This document shows positions 17,678 through 24,308 of a stretch of 46,358 bases of DNA, one piece after another. Source of the stretch: an uncultured Bacilli bacterium. Its GTDB lineage: Bacteria > Bacillota_I > Bacilli_A > RF39 > UBA660. How positions within the stretch are numbered: the stretch's first letter is position 1; every line of letters begins with the position of its first letter. Both the position numbers and the translations under genes were made by a program. The notes below the pieces were generated by a model, which was given only the letters and a program-made list of their open reading frames with translations, was not told where the DNA came from and ran no database searches. Where the stretch lies: assembly GCA_910588195.1 (NCBI GenBank), contig CAJUPN010000010.1, forward strand, positions 1 through 46,358, given 5' to 3'.

Positions 17678-19855
17678 ATGAACTACATCAAAGGAAAATA
17701 TAAGAATTCAATATATACATCAGAATCAGGATATACAGTTGGACTTTTTAGAGTTAAGGAATCCGATGTTGAAGAAGATGTTCAAAATAAAACTATAACA
17801 TTTACAGGTTTTTTTCCTGAACTAAATACAGAGGATACTTATCTTTTTTATGGCAAATATATTTTTCATGAAAGATATGGTTATCAGTTTCAAGTTTCTG
17901 AGTATGAAAGAATTGAACCAGAAGGAAAAGATGCTGTATTTGAATTTTTAAGTTCTTCATTTGTCAAAGGGTGTGGTGAGAAGACTGCTAAAAAAATAGT
18001 AGAAACATTAGGTGATAATGCTATTGCTTTAATAAAAGAAGATAAAAATAATTTATTAAAATGTAAAATATCTCCTATATCTGCTGAAAAAATATATAAT
18101 TCTATTGTGTCATACTATGATGCTGACGAGACAATTATATATTTAAAAAGTTTAGGATTTTCTGTTAAAGAAATAACAAGAATAATTAGTCTTTATGGAA
18201 CAAATGCCAAGAAAGTTTTAGAAAGTGACTTATATTCACTAGTTGAATTTGTTGACTTTAATAAATTAGATAAAGTATTCTTTCATATCTTTGAAGAGAC
18301 AAATGATATGCGAAAATTTGCTTGTATTCTTGAGTCAATGAAAAGATTAACTTTTACATCAGGAGACACATATTCTTATAAAGAAGAAATTTATGAGTTT
18401 GTTTTATCTGAGTTTAAATTAGATTTGTATGATTCCTTTGATTTACTACTAAGCGAATTAGAGAATAATGGTGAAGTAAAAATAGTTGGTGATAAGTATT
18501 ATCTTGAAAATAATTATCATGATGAAATCTATATAAGAGATGCACTTTTTAAAATATACTCATCAGATACAAGAATGACTACTAACTTTAATAATTATTT
18601 AGAAGAAATTGAGCAAGAGTTTAATATAACTTATAATGAGGAACAAAAAAAAGCTATAAAGGAAGCTTTACTAAACTCAGTAACTATAATTACAGGTGGA
18701 CCAGGGACCGGAAAAACCACAATAATTAATGGCTTATTAAGAATGTATCAGTATATGAATAACTTAACTGATTTACAAATGGGCAGGAAAGTGGCTTTAC
18801 TTGCACCAACTGGAAGAGCTAGTAAAAGAATGAGTGAAACAACAAACTTTGGTGCCTCAACTATTCACAGATATTTAAAGTGGAACCATGAAACAAAAGA
18901 GTTTGGTATAAATGAGTTAAATCGTACAGAACATAAATTCATCATAGTTGATGAAACTAGTATGATCGATTCGGAATTAATGGCAAGTCTTCTCCGTGGG
19001 ATTTATCATAACATTAAAATTGTTTTTGTAGGTGATGAGCATCAACTTCCTTCAGTAGGGCCAGGAAATGTCTTAAAAGATATTATTGCATCAGATATGT
19101 TTCCACATGTTAGACTTTCTAATATTTATCGTCAAAGTGATAATTCTTATATTCCTGTTTTAGCTCAAGAAATAAAAGAAGTTGCTGATTATATAGATTT
19201 AGAAAATAAAAAAGATGATTATAACTTCCTTGAATGCGATAGAAAAAATATTAAATTGATGCTAAAAAATATTGTTAATAGATGTATTGATAAAGGCATG
19301 AACGAAAGAGAAATGCAAATACTAGCACCAATGTACAAAGGAGAAAATGGAATAGATAATTTAAATGTTATACTGCAAGAATTATTTAATCCACCAACAC
19401 CAAATTTGAATGAAGTGCATATAGGTTCACTAATTTATCGTGAAAATGATAAAGTTATAAATTTAGTCAATAATATTGATCAAAATATTTTTAATGGAGA
19501 TATTGGATATATAAAGTCAATTAATACAAATAAATCATCAGAATTTATGGTTATTGATTATTATGGAAATCTAGTAACATTAAAAAAAGATGAAGTTCCA
19601 ACTATTAAACATGCATACGCTATGAGTATTCACAAAAGTCAGGGTAGTGAATTTAATCATGTCATTATTCCTATGAGTAAAGAATATAATAGAATGCTTT
19701 ATAATAAACTTTTATATACAGGAGTTTCAAGAGCTAAAAAGTCATTAGTAATAATAGGGGATTCTAATGCTTTTATGTATGCTGTAAAAAATTCTTATAG
19801 TAAAGAAAGAAAAACATCTTTAACTGAATTAATTATGAATAAATTTAATGTATAG
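17678..19855 (+). CDS. recD2: RecD2-type ATP-dependent DNA helicase
   Basis: A superfamily 1B 5'-3' helicase acting in DNA repair outside a RecBC complex. The 725 residues have the N-terminal OB-like and helix-hairpin-helix region (GCGEKTAKKIVETLG) and then the motor with Walker A GGPGTGKT (340-347), VDETSMID (motif II), GDEHQLPSVGPG (motif III), IYRQ (motif IV), and C-terminal MSIHKSQGSEF and YTGVSRAKKSLVI (motifs V-VI). No RecB or RecC is nearby, as usual for RecD2. ATG 17678 is preferred to the GTG at 17669, which is part of the Shine-Dalgarno. Residue order and length fit the family well. Confidence 0.95.
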   Translation: MNYIKGKYKNSIYTSESGYTVGLFRVKESDVEEDVQNKTITFTGFFPELNTEDTYLFYGKYIFHERYGYQFQVSEYERIEPEGKDAVFEFLSSSFVKGCGEKTAKKIVETLGDNAIALIKEDKNNLLKCKISPISAEKIYNSIVSYYDADETIIYLKSLGFSVKEITRIISLYGTNAKKVLESDLYSLVEFVDFNKLDKVFFHIFEETNDMRKFACILESMKRLTFTSGDTYSYKEEIYEFVLSEFKLDLYDSFDLLLSELENNGEVKIVGDKYYLENNYHDEIYIRDALFKIYSSDTRMTTNFNNYLEEIEQEFNITYNEEQKKAIKEALLNSVTIITGGPGTGKTTIINGLLRMYQYMNNLTDLQMGRKVALLAPTGRASKRMSETTNFGASTIHRYLKWNHETKEFGINELNRTEHKFIIVDETSMIDSELMASLLRGIYHNIKIVFVGDEHQLPSVGPGNVLKDIIASDMFPHVRLSNIYRQSDNSYIPVLAQEIKEVADYIDLENKKDDYNFLECDRKNIKLMLKNIVNRCIDKGMNEREMQILAPMYKGENGIDNLNVILQELFNPPTPNLNEVHIGSLIYRENDKVINLVNNIDQNIFNGDIGYIKSINTNKSSEFMVIDYYGNLVTLKKDEVPTIKHAYAMSIHKSQGSEFNHVIIPMSKEYNRMLYNKLLYTGVSRAKKSLVIIGDSNAFMYAVKNSYSKERKTSLTELIMNKFNV

Positions 19856-19882
19856 GAGCATAATAGTAATGGAGCTGATACT

Positions 19883-20017
19883 ATGAAGAAAATAATGAAT
19901 GCAATTGCTGTCTCCACCACTTTAGGATGTGTAGCAGCAACTAGTTATTTTATTATGAAAAATAAGAAAAAGAATATGCTAGATATTATTATTGAAGAAA
20001 TAGAAACAATAAAATAA
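19883..20017 (+). CDS. 44-residue single-pass membrane protein
   Basis: A short gene with GGAG at 19871-19874 and an ATG at 19883. It encodes a signal-anchor-like helix (about residues 5-25, AIAVSTTLGCVAATSYFIM), a basic stop-transfer cluster KNKKKN and an acidic amphipathic tail ending IIIEEIETIK. It lies 27 bp after recD2 and before a good terminator, so it is probably the last gene of that transcript. The layout resembles YtxH-like or DUF3042-like small membrane proteins; function unknown. Confidence 0.6.
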   Translation: MKKIMNAIAVSTTLGCVAATSYFIMKNKKKNMLDIIIEEIETIK

Positions 20018-20021
20018 CTAA

Positions 20022-20048
20022 AAAACTGTCTATATTGACAGTTTTTTT
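20022..20048. terminator. Terminator between convergent genes
   Basis: A 9-bp stem AAAACTGTC/GACAGTTTT with a TATATT loop and a U-tract on the plus strand; the A-run on the left allows partial use on the minus strand. Confidence 0.8.
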
Positions 20049-20061
20049 AGTTCAAAAAATT

Positions 20062-20988
20062 TTATTTTAATTCTTGATAAACAGATTTATTAAATGCATG
20101 ATCTACGATATCAAATTCTTCAAGAGTAGGTGTATTTATAAGATAAAATTTATGAAGTAAGTTATCTTTTGAGTGATCTTGACTTACAGGATCATCCCAA
20201 GTCAAATCTAAATGTAACCAGTTATCATTTATTTTAACTGCATTCCATACATGAGTTGTAGAAGCCACTTTAAAATTAGGAACATTTAAACGATCAAGAA
20301 CTAAAGCCATCGCATCTGTATAGCCTGAACAAATTGCATATCCTTCAAATAAGACGCCATTAGCTTTTGAAGACATATGTGTTGTCTTTATACCTTGGTT
20401 TAACTCACTTTCATATGCTTCATCATATCTTGTTGTATTTATAAAATAATCATGAAACGCATAAATAATATCTTCTGTTTTCATATCTTTGGTAACAACA
20501 GTTTTCCAAAGCTCGTCAAGTTTAGCATTAATTAAATTCTTGTCTTCATCAGTATAAGTATACTCAACATTTACTGTAATTTCTCCTGCAGAATCGTATT
20601 TAACTCTCAATAAAGTAAAATTATTAAAAGGGGATACATAATTACCTAAAGTTGTAAGAACTTCCTTGTTATTTTTATCACTTATCTTTATAACATCATT
20701 TACACAATCTTGATATTCAACAGGGCAATAGAACGTAAAGTTTTGATATCCTCTATCTAATATTGTATAAAATATATTTAATAATTCCTGAAAGTTATAG
20801 GGAACAAAATCGTCAGTTACACCGATGTATTCGTAACTTTGATTTTTGGCATAACTATTTTTTTCTGGAAGCATAACTGTTTGTGTACTATAAAAGTACG
20901 AATTAATGGTTTCAGTAATTTCTGGTAATTTAATAACTGAAGTTCCAACAATTAATAAACATATAGCGAAGGTAAGAAGTCTTTTCAT
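20062..20988 (-). CDS. Exported transglutaminase-like protein
   Basis: A 308-residue protein with an N-terminal signal or anchor helix (residues about 3-19) and a C-terminal transglutaminase-like domain. The triad is clear: GYAICSGYTDAMALVLD (C220), TTHVWNAVKINDNWLHLD (H246, D261), then LTWDDP. Such secreted domains in Bacillota are thought to be peptidases or amidases acting on cell wall or surface proteins. The central region (about 50-160) has no recognised domain. ATG at 20988 is chosen because AGGTGAT precedes it; a start 7 codons upstream would overlap the promoter. It is followed on the minus strand by nothing before the shared terminator at 20022-20048. Upstream is rpsT with its own terminator. 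Confidence 0.9.
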   Translation of the reverse strand: MKRLLTFAICLLIVGTSVIKLPEITETINSYFYSTQTVMLPEKNSYAKNQSYEYIGVTDDFVPYNFQELLNIFYTILDRGYQNFTFYCPVEYQDCVNDVIKISDKNNKEVLTTLGNYVSPFNNFTLLRVKYDSAGEITVNVEYTYTDEDKNLINAKLDELWKTVVTKDMKTEDIIYAFHDYFINTTRYDEAYESELNQGIKTTHMSSKANGVLFEGYAICSGYTDAMALVLDRLNVPNFKVASTTHVWNAVKINDNWLHLDLTWDDPVSQDHSKDNLLHKFYLINTPTLEEFDIVDHAFNKSVYQELK

Positions 20989-21004
20989 TATATCACCTAT
21001 TATA

Positions 21005-21013
21005 ATCATATCA
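21005..21013 (-). promoter_or_regulatory. Extended -10 promoter of the exported transglutaminase-like gene
   Basis: Minus strand TGATATGAT; the predicted start is at the first bases of the Shine-Dalgarno, giving a leader near 10 nt. An alternative TATAAT at 20999-21004 abuts the Shine-Dalgarno and is probably too close. Confidence 0.4.
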
Positions 21014-21020
21014 ATTTGCT

Positions 21021-21054
21021 AAAAAAAAAGAAATGATTAATTACTCATTTCTTT
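21021..21054 (-). terminator. Terminator of rpsT
   Basis: A 10-bp stem (21027-21036 with 21045-21054) around an 8-nt loop that contains the rpsT stop codon (21037-21039), followed on the minus strand by a run of U. Confidence 0.85.
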
Positions 21055-21303
21055 AACTTTTTTATTTAATCTTGACTTTTGTCTAGCACAAGTATTCTTT
21101 TTTACTAATCCTTTAGAACAAGCTTTGTCTATATCAGCTATAACAGTTTTAAGTTCCTTATTAGCAAGTTCTGTATCTTTAGCCTTAATAGCATTTTCAC
21201 ATCTCTTGATTGAATTCTTAACTCTAGCAGTGTATTGATTGTTAGCAACAGTTTGAACTTTATCTGTTTTTATAGATTTTTTAGAACTTTTAATATTAGC
21301 CAT
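21037..21303 (-). CDS. rpsT: 30S ribosomal protein S20
   Basis: An 88-residue basic helical protein that binds 16S rRNA. MANIKSSKKSIKTDKV at the N-terminus and the Lys/Arg-rich helices ARVKNSIKRCENAIKAKD and CARQKSRLNKKVKEM are typical. It is slightly unusual in having Cys residues at several surface positions. The ATG at 21303 has the strong Shine-Dalgarno AAGGAAGGAG. It is monocistronic between its promoter (21335-21364) and its terminator. In many bacteria S20 represses its own synthesis; the 25-nt leader here leaves little room for an elaborate leader structure. Confidence 0.96.
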   Translation of the reverse strand: MANIKSSKKSIKTDKVQTVANNQYTARVKNSIKRCENAIKAKDTELANKELKTVIADIDKACSKGLVKKNTCARQKSRLNKKVKEMSN

Positions 21304-21334
21304 TATTTTCGCTCCTTCCTTAAATACATCTAAA

Positions 21335-21364
21335 ATTTTATCAAAAAAGTAGGTAAATTGCAAA
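21335..21364 (-). promoter_or_regulatory. Promoter of rpsT
   Basis: On the minus strand TTTGCA, an 18-bp spacer and an extended -10 TGA-TAAAAT. The predicted leader is about 25 nt. Confidence 0.6.
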
Positions 21365-21481
21365 CCTTTTTAGTAAAAAAGCCACTAAAAGAACAAATAT
21401 TGTTTAAAATACTTCAAAATAACAATATATAACAATTATTATTAACAAAAATGTATAAATATAACATAATATTAATTAAAA

Positions 21482-21509
21482 TTTGCAATTTATGCAAAAA
21501 AGTTATATT
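21482..21509 (+). promoter_or_regulatory. Palindromic operator and promoter of the CYTH operon
   Basis: TTTGCAATTTATGCAAA (21482-21498) is a perfect inverted repeat (6-bp arms, 5-bp centre) containing the T-N11-A form expected of LysR-type sites. A further ATGCAA half-site lies 20 bp (two helical turns) on, at 21512-21517. The left arm can serve as a -35 to TATATT at 21504-21509. A LysR gene is third in the operon, so autoregulation is a reasonable inference. Confidence 0.5.
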
Positions 21510-21533
21510 ATATGCAATCAAAGAGGTGGGATT

Positions 21534-22073
21534 ATGACTAATACGGAATTTGAATGTTCTATTTTAGACTATGATATTGTTAAGTTTAAAGAAAAATTAA
21601 AAAGTCTTAATATAGTTTTAAGTCGCGAAGATCAACAAAAACGTTATGTTTATGATTTTAATCCAGTAAATCCAAACTCTTGGATAAGACTTAGAACTAA
21701 TGGAAAAGAAACAACCTTAGCAATTAAAGATATAAAAGATAAAAAAGCAATAGGTGGAACTGTTAAATTAGAAATAGAGGTAGAAAGCTTCATAGTTACT
21801 AACGAGATTCTTTCGCGTATGGGCTATCATCCTAGAAACTATCAAGAAAATAAAAGAGAAGAGTACATATATAAAGATGTAATAATCAAAATAGACTACT
21901 GGCCTCAAATTCCTCCTTACATAAAAATTGAAGGAAAAAGTGAACATGATGTTATTAGTGCTATTGAAGAGCTAGGTTTGAGTGAAGAAAAAATAACAAC
22001 ATTAGATGTAGAATCAATATATAAGCAAGTATATGGTATAGATCTACTAAATATAAGGGAGCTAAGATTCTAA
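21534..22073 (+). CDS. CYTH-domain triphosphate tunnel protein
   Basis: A 179-residue protein of the CYTH fold, an eight-stranded tunnel that binds the triphosphate of a nucleotide or thiamine triphosphate, or tripolyphosphate, with a divalent metal. Visible signatures are acidic TEFECSI at the N-terminus (E5, E7; the usual third Lys of ExExK is replaced), WIRLRTNG, TTLAIKD, LEIEVESF, and YIKIEGKSE. The pattern is closest to the class IV adenylate cyclase (CyaB)-like group, but activity cannot be assigned. ATG 21534 follows AGAGGTGG. Its stop overlaps the radical SAM start (TAATG), so the proteins are made together; a triphosphate-handling protein coupled to a radical SAM enzyme is the notable context. 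Confidence 0.85.
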   Translation: MTNTEFECSILDYDIVKFKEKLKSLNIVLSREDQQKRYVYDFNPVNPNSWIRLRTNGKETTLAIKDIKDKKAIGGTVKLEIEVESFIVTNEILSRMGYHPRNYQENKREEYIYKDVIIKIDYWPQIPPYIKIEGKSEHDVISAIEELGLSEEKITTLDVESIYKQVYGIDLLNIRELRF

Positions 22074-22870
22074 TGAAAGGCTGTTGGAATTTAACAAACT
22101 TGTGTAACGAAGAATGTTACTTTTGTTTTCGAGAATTACAAGAACGCGCTAGAGCTGTTGAAGATAATATAGTAATTCTTAATAAATTAAAAAACATTGG
22201 TTTTACAGAAATTACTTACGCAGGTGGTGAACCTTTAATTTACTCAGGACTTAGAGTTTTACTTAAATATGCTAGAAGTTTAGGTATAAAAAATAATCTA
22301 ATAACAAATGGGAAAAATCTAACTTTAGAAAATATTGATTCTTATCTATGTAATGTCGATAAATTGACTTTTTCAATTGAATCTACAAATGAATATGTTA
22401 ATTCAACAACAGGTAGAGGTATAGAACACTATAAACATATAAAATCACTTCTTCCATATATCAAAGAAAATTATCCACATATTACTCTTGAAATAAATAC
22501 TGTTGCTACAAAGGTTAATTTAAATGAATTAGATTATTTATTTGAAGCTTTGGGAAGTGAAATATCTTTATATGGTTTAAAAAAATGGAAAATCTCAAGA
22601 TTTTGTCCATTAAGGGGCTATGCTAGAATTAGAAAAAGTTTTTTCGATTTAACAGAAGAAGAATTTCTCGATGTTGAAAAGAAATACAGTGGACTAACTG
22701 CGCCATTCAAAATATCTGTAAGAAATACAGATTCCATTGATGAAAATATTATAATATCACCAAAAGGTGCTATAAAAAAATCATCAATGAATGAAGAATA
22801 TACTTTAGTTGAAGACATTATTAATTCTCCAACTGTTAGAATAAAAAAAGTTTTAGAGAAAGGAGTATAA
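22073..22870 (+). CDS. Radical SAM enzyme with viperin-like motifs
   Basis: A 265-residue radical SAM protein. The [4Fe-4S] motif is CNEECYFC (C11, C15, C18), followed by AGGEPL (51-56) for S-adenosylmethionine binding. Beyond the generic core, several blocks recall viperin and prokaryotic viperins: WNLT before the cluster and F after it, GRG-x2-H after the SxE strand, INTV-x4-N, KKWKISRFCPLRG in place of the viperin RWKvfQ-L-I-G segment, EEEF, and RNTDS followed by a IIIS-P-x-G turn. Viperins convert CTP, GTP or UTP to 3'-deoxy-3',4'-didehydro nucleotides. The Lys of the viperin KINSV block is Glu here, so substrate choice may differ or the likeness be superficial. It overlaps the CYTH gene and is followed by LysR after 3 bp. 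Confidence 0.8.
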   Translation: MKGCWNLTNLCNEECYFCFRELQERARAVEDNIVILNKLKNIGFTEITYAGGEPLIYSGLRVLLKYARSLGIKNNLITNGKNLTLENIDSYLCNVDKLTFSIESTNEYVNSTTGRGIEHYKHIKSLLPYIKENYPHITLEINTVATKVNLNELDYLFEALGSEISLYGLKKWKISRFCPLRGYARIRKSFFDLTEEEFLDVEKKYSGLTAPFKISVRNTDSIDENIIISPKGAIKKSSMNEEYTLVEDIINSPTVRIKKVLEKGV

Positions 22871-22873
22871 AAC

Positions 22874-23770
22874 ATGTATAACAGTAATTTAAATTTAAAT
22901 CTATATAAAATGTTTTATGATGTTGCTCAATATGGATCAGTATCGACTGCTTCAAAAAACTTAAATATTAGTCAGCCAGCAATATCACGCGCCATAAAAA
23001 GATTAGAAGAAGACTTAGACGTAACTCTTTTCTATCGTACTTTGAATGGCATGATTTTAACAGAAAAGGGAAGAGAATTATTAACTTTTGTTGAAGAAGC
23101 TTGTAATAGTTTAATTATTGGTGAAAGAACAATGATGGAAACCAACAGCCTTATAAAAGGGAAATTAACTATTGGAGTACCACAATCTATAGCTTCATTT
23201 TATTTACTAGATCGCCTTAACAAATTTCATGAAACCTATAAAGATATTGAAATATCATTAATTAATCGTCCAACAGAGGAATTAATCAAATTACTTGAAA
23301 GTCATGAACTTGATATAATTATTGATTTATCTCCTATCCAAACTCATGAAAAAGAATTGCATATTGAAGAATTAATACATTGTCATTATGGTTTTGTTGT
23401 AAAAAGTGATCTAGATATAAATGTTAATAAGTTAAGTGATTTAGAAGATTGTCTAGTTGTTTTACCAATTGAAAAAAGTTTCAAAAGACAAAGATTAAAC
23501 GAAATATTAATGGAATGTGGAGTAAATTTAAAAAACACGATAACAATTGAAAGTAATGAAATGATCAAAGAAACTATTAAAAACAGCAACTCAATCGGTT
23601 ATGTTTTATTAAATTCTGTTGAAAAAGAATTAAAAAGTGGAGAATTAAAAGAAATTGAGTTTGAAAAAAAGCTCCCTTATGCTACAATTAATCTTGTATA
23701 CATCGATAAATACTTAACTAAAGCACCTCAAGTATTTATTGAAGACTACCTAAAAAAATCAGAATATTAA
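22874..23770 (+). CDS. LysR-family transcriptional regulator
   Basis: A 298-residue regulator. The N-terminal winged helix-turn-helix (about 8-65) has GSVSTASKNLNISQPAISRAIKRLE in the usual place and FYRTLNGMILTEKGRELL completing the wing. The effector domain (about 90-295) starts KGKLTIGVPQSIASFYL and has two alpha/beta lobes. Placement 3 bp downstream of the radical SAM gene, with AAGGAG at the junction, is unusual: LysR regulators are normally divergent from their targets. Here it is the last gene of its own target operon, and a T-N11-A palindrome lies at the operon promoter (21482-21498). The ligand is unknown. Confidence 0.93.
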   Translation: MYNSNLNLNLYKMFYDVAQYGSVSTASKNLNISQPAISRAIKRLEEDLDVTLFYRTLNGMILTEKGRELLTFVEEACNSLIIGERTMMETNSLIKGKLTIGVPQSIASFYLLDRLNKFHETYKDIEISLINRPTEELIKLLESHELDIIIDLSPIQTHEKELHIEELIHCHYGFVVKSDLDINVNKLSDLEDCLVVLPIEKSFKRQRLNEILMECGVNLKNTITIESNEMIKETIKNSNSIGYVLLNSVEKELKSGELKEIEFEKKLPYATINLVYIDKYLTKAPQVFIEDYLKKSEY

Positions 23771-23844
23771 CAGAAACGCATACCATATATAATATTATGT
23801 TATAGTATTTCTAAAAAGTTATAATCAACATGTAAAATTGGTAT

Positions 23845-23873
23845 TTTACAAATATTAAAGATTAATTTATTAT
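23845..23873 (+). promoter_or_regulatory. Candidate promoter of the structured RNA
   Basis: TTTACA (23845-23850), a 17-bp spacer and TATTAT (23868-23873). The predicted start near 23880 falls just before the first hairpin. Confidence 0.4.
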
Positions 23874-23949
23874 ATACCTACAACTTGAAAAGGGATTCTC
23901 TTTCAAAGGGAAAATTATTCAATAAACTAACACTCTTCTCAAGTAAAAA

Positions 23950-24205
23950 GAATAAAAGGGAAAAAAGAATAAAAAGGGGAACTAATAAGGTATCAATTGT
24001 TGATGTAGCTTGTTGATAGTCAAAACCAATAAAATAATAATTTCTTAACTACAAAAACAAACCATATAAACATTTCAAAGAATGCAAGTTCTACTTGTAC
24101 AATACACTATTCTTTGAATCTCTAAAATCAATATCCTAACTATGTTAACAATTGATATATGATATTGATTAGAATAAAAAGGTAATATAAAAAAGAATAA
24201 AAAGG
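23950..24205 (+). repeat. Four copies of a GAATAAAAAGG element
   Basis: Copies at 23950-23960 (one A fewer), 23967-23979, 24172-24182 and 24195-24205, in two pairs flanking the structured centre. Each copy is embedded in A-rich sequence. The two pairs bracket the hairpins at 24074-24118 and 24126-24170. Confidence 0.6.
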
Positions 24206-24212
24206 AAAAAGT

Positions 24213-24243
24213 AGAGGCTTTAATTAGCTTCTCTTTTTTTATT
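24213..24243 (+). terminator. Terminator or attenuator before dacA
   Basis: The stem AGAGGC/GCTTCT (one G-U pair), loop of 8 nt, and then CTTTTTTTT. It lies 66 bp before the dacA start codon. Confidence 0.7.
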
Positions 24244-24262
24244 TGTTTATTTTTTTCGATTA

Positions 24263-24290
24263 TTGTTATCTTTTTTCTTCTGTTTAATAT
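24263..24290 (+). promoter_or_regulatory. Candidate promoter of dacA
   Basis: TTGTTA (24263-24268), a 16-bp spacer and TAATAT (24285-24290). The leader would be about 12 nt. If real, dacA is not dependent on read-through of the upstream terminator. Confidence 0.35.
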
Positions 24291-24308
24291 ATTTAAATAG
24301 GTGATGTT

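Larger units (their letters stand above)
23880..24243 (+). ncRNA. Candidate structured non-coding RNA (about 360 nt)
   Basis: No credible protein is encoded in 23771-24308. Several complementary blocks are seen: TTGAAA/TTTCAA (23885-23906), a 10-bp stem TTCAAAGAAT/ATTCTTTGAA (24074-24083 with 24109-24118) with an inner CAAGT/ACTTG stem, AATCAATATC/GATATTGATT (24126-24135 with 24161-24170), and an 11-nt long-range match TATCAATTGTT (23991-24001) with AACAATTGATA (24147-24157), which lies in the loop of the previous stem. A terminator ends the region at 24213-24243. It could be a free-standing RNA or a leader attenuating dacA 66 bp on. I see no tmRNA, RNase P, SRP or T-box signature. Confidence 0.4.

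Noticed and set aside
22618..22875. Small minus-strand gene opposite the radical SAM gene
   Set aside because: No ribosome-binding site and the frame lies wholly within the better supported gene.
23950..24205. CRISPR array from the GAATAAAAAGG repeats
   Set aside because: Only four short copies with uneven spacing, no constant repeat length and no cas gene nearby.
23880..24243. tmRNA, RNase P RNA, 6S RNA or SRP RNA
   Set aside because: I looked for the tmRNA resume and T-arm patterns, the RNase P GAGGAAAGUC/ACAGAA elements and the SRP tip and found none; 6S cannot be excluded by eye but no supporting pattern is visible, so the region is reported as unassigned.
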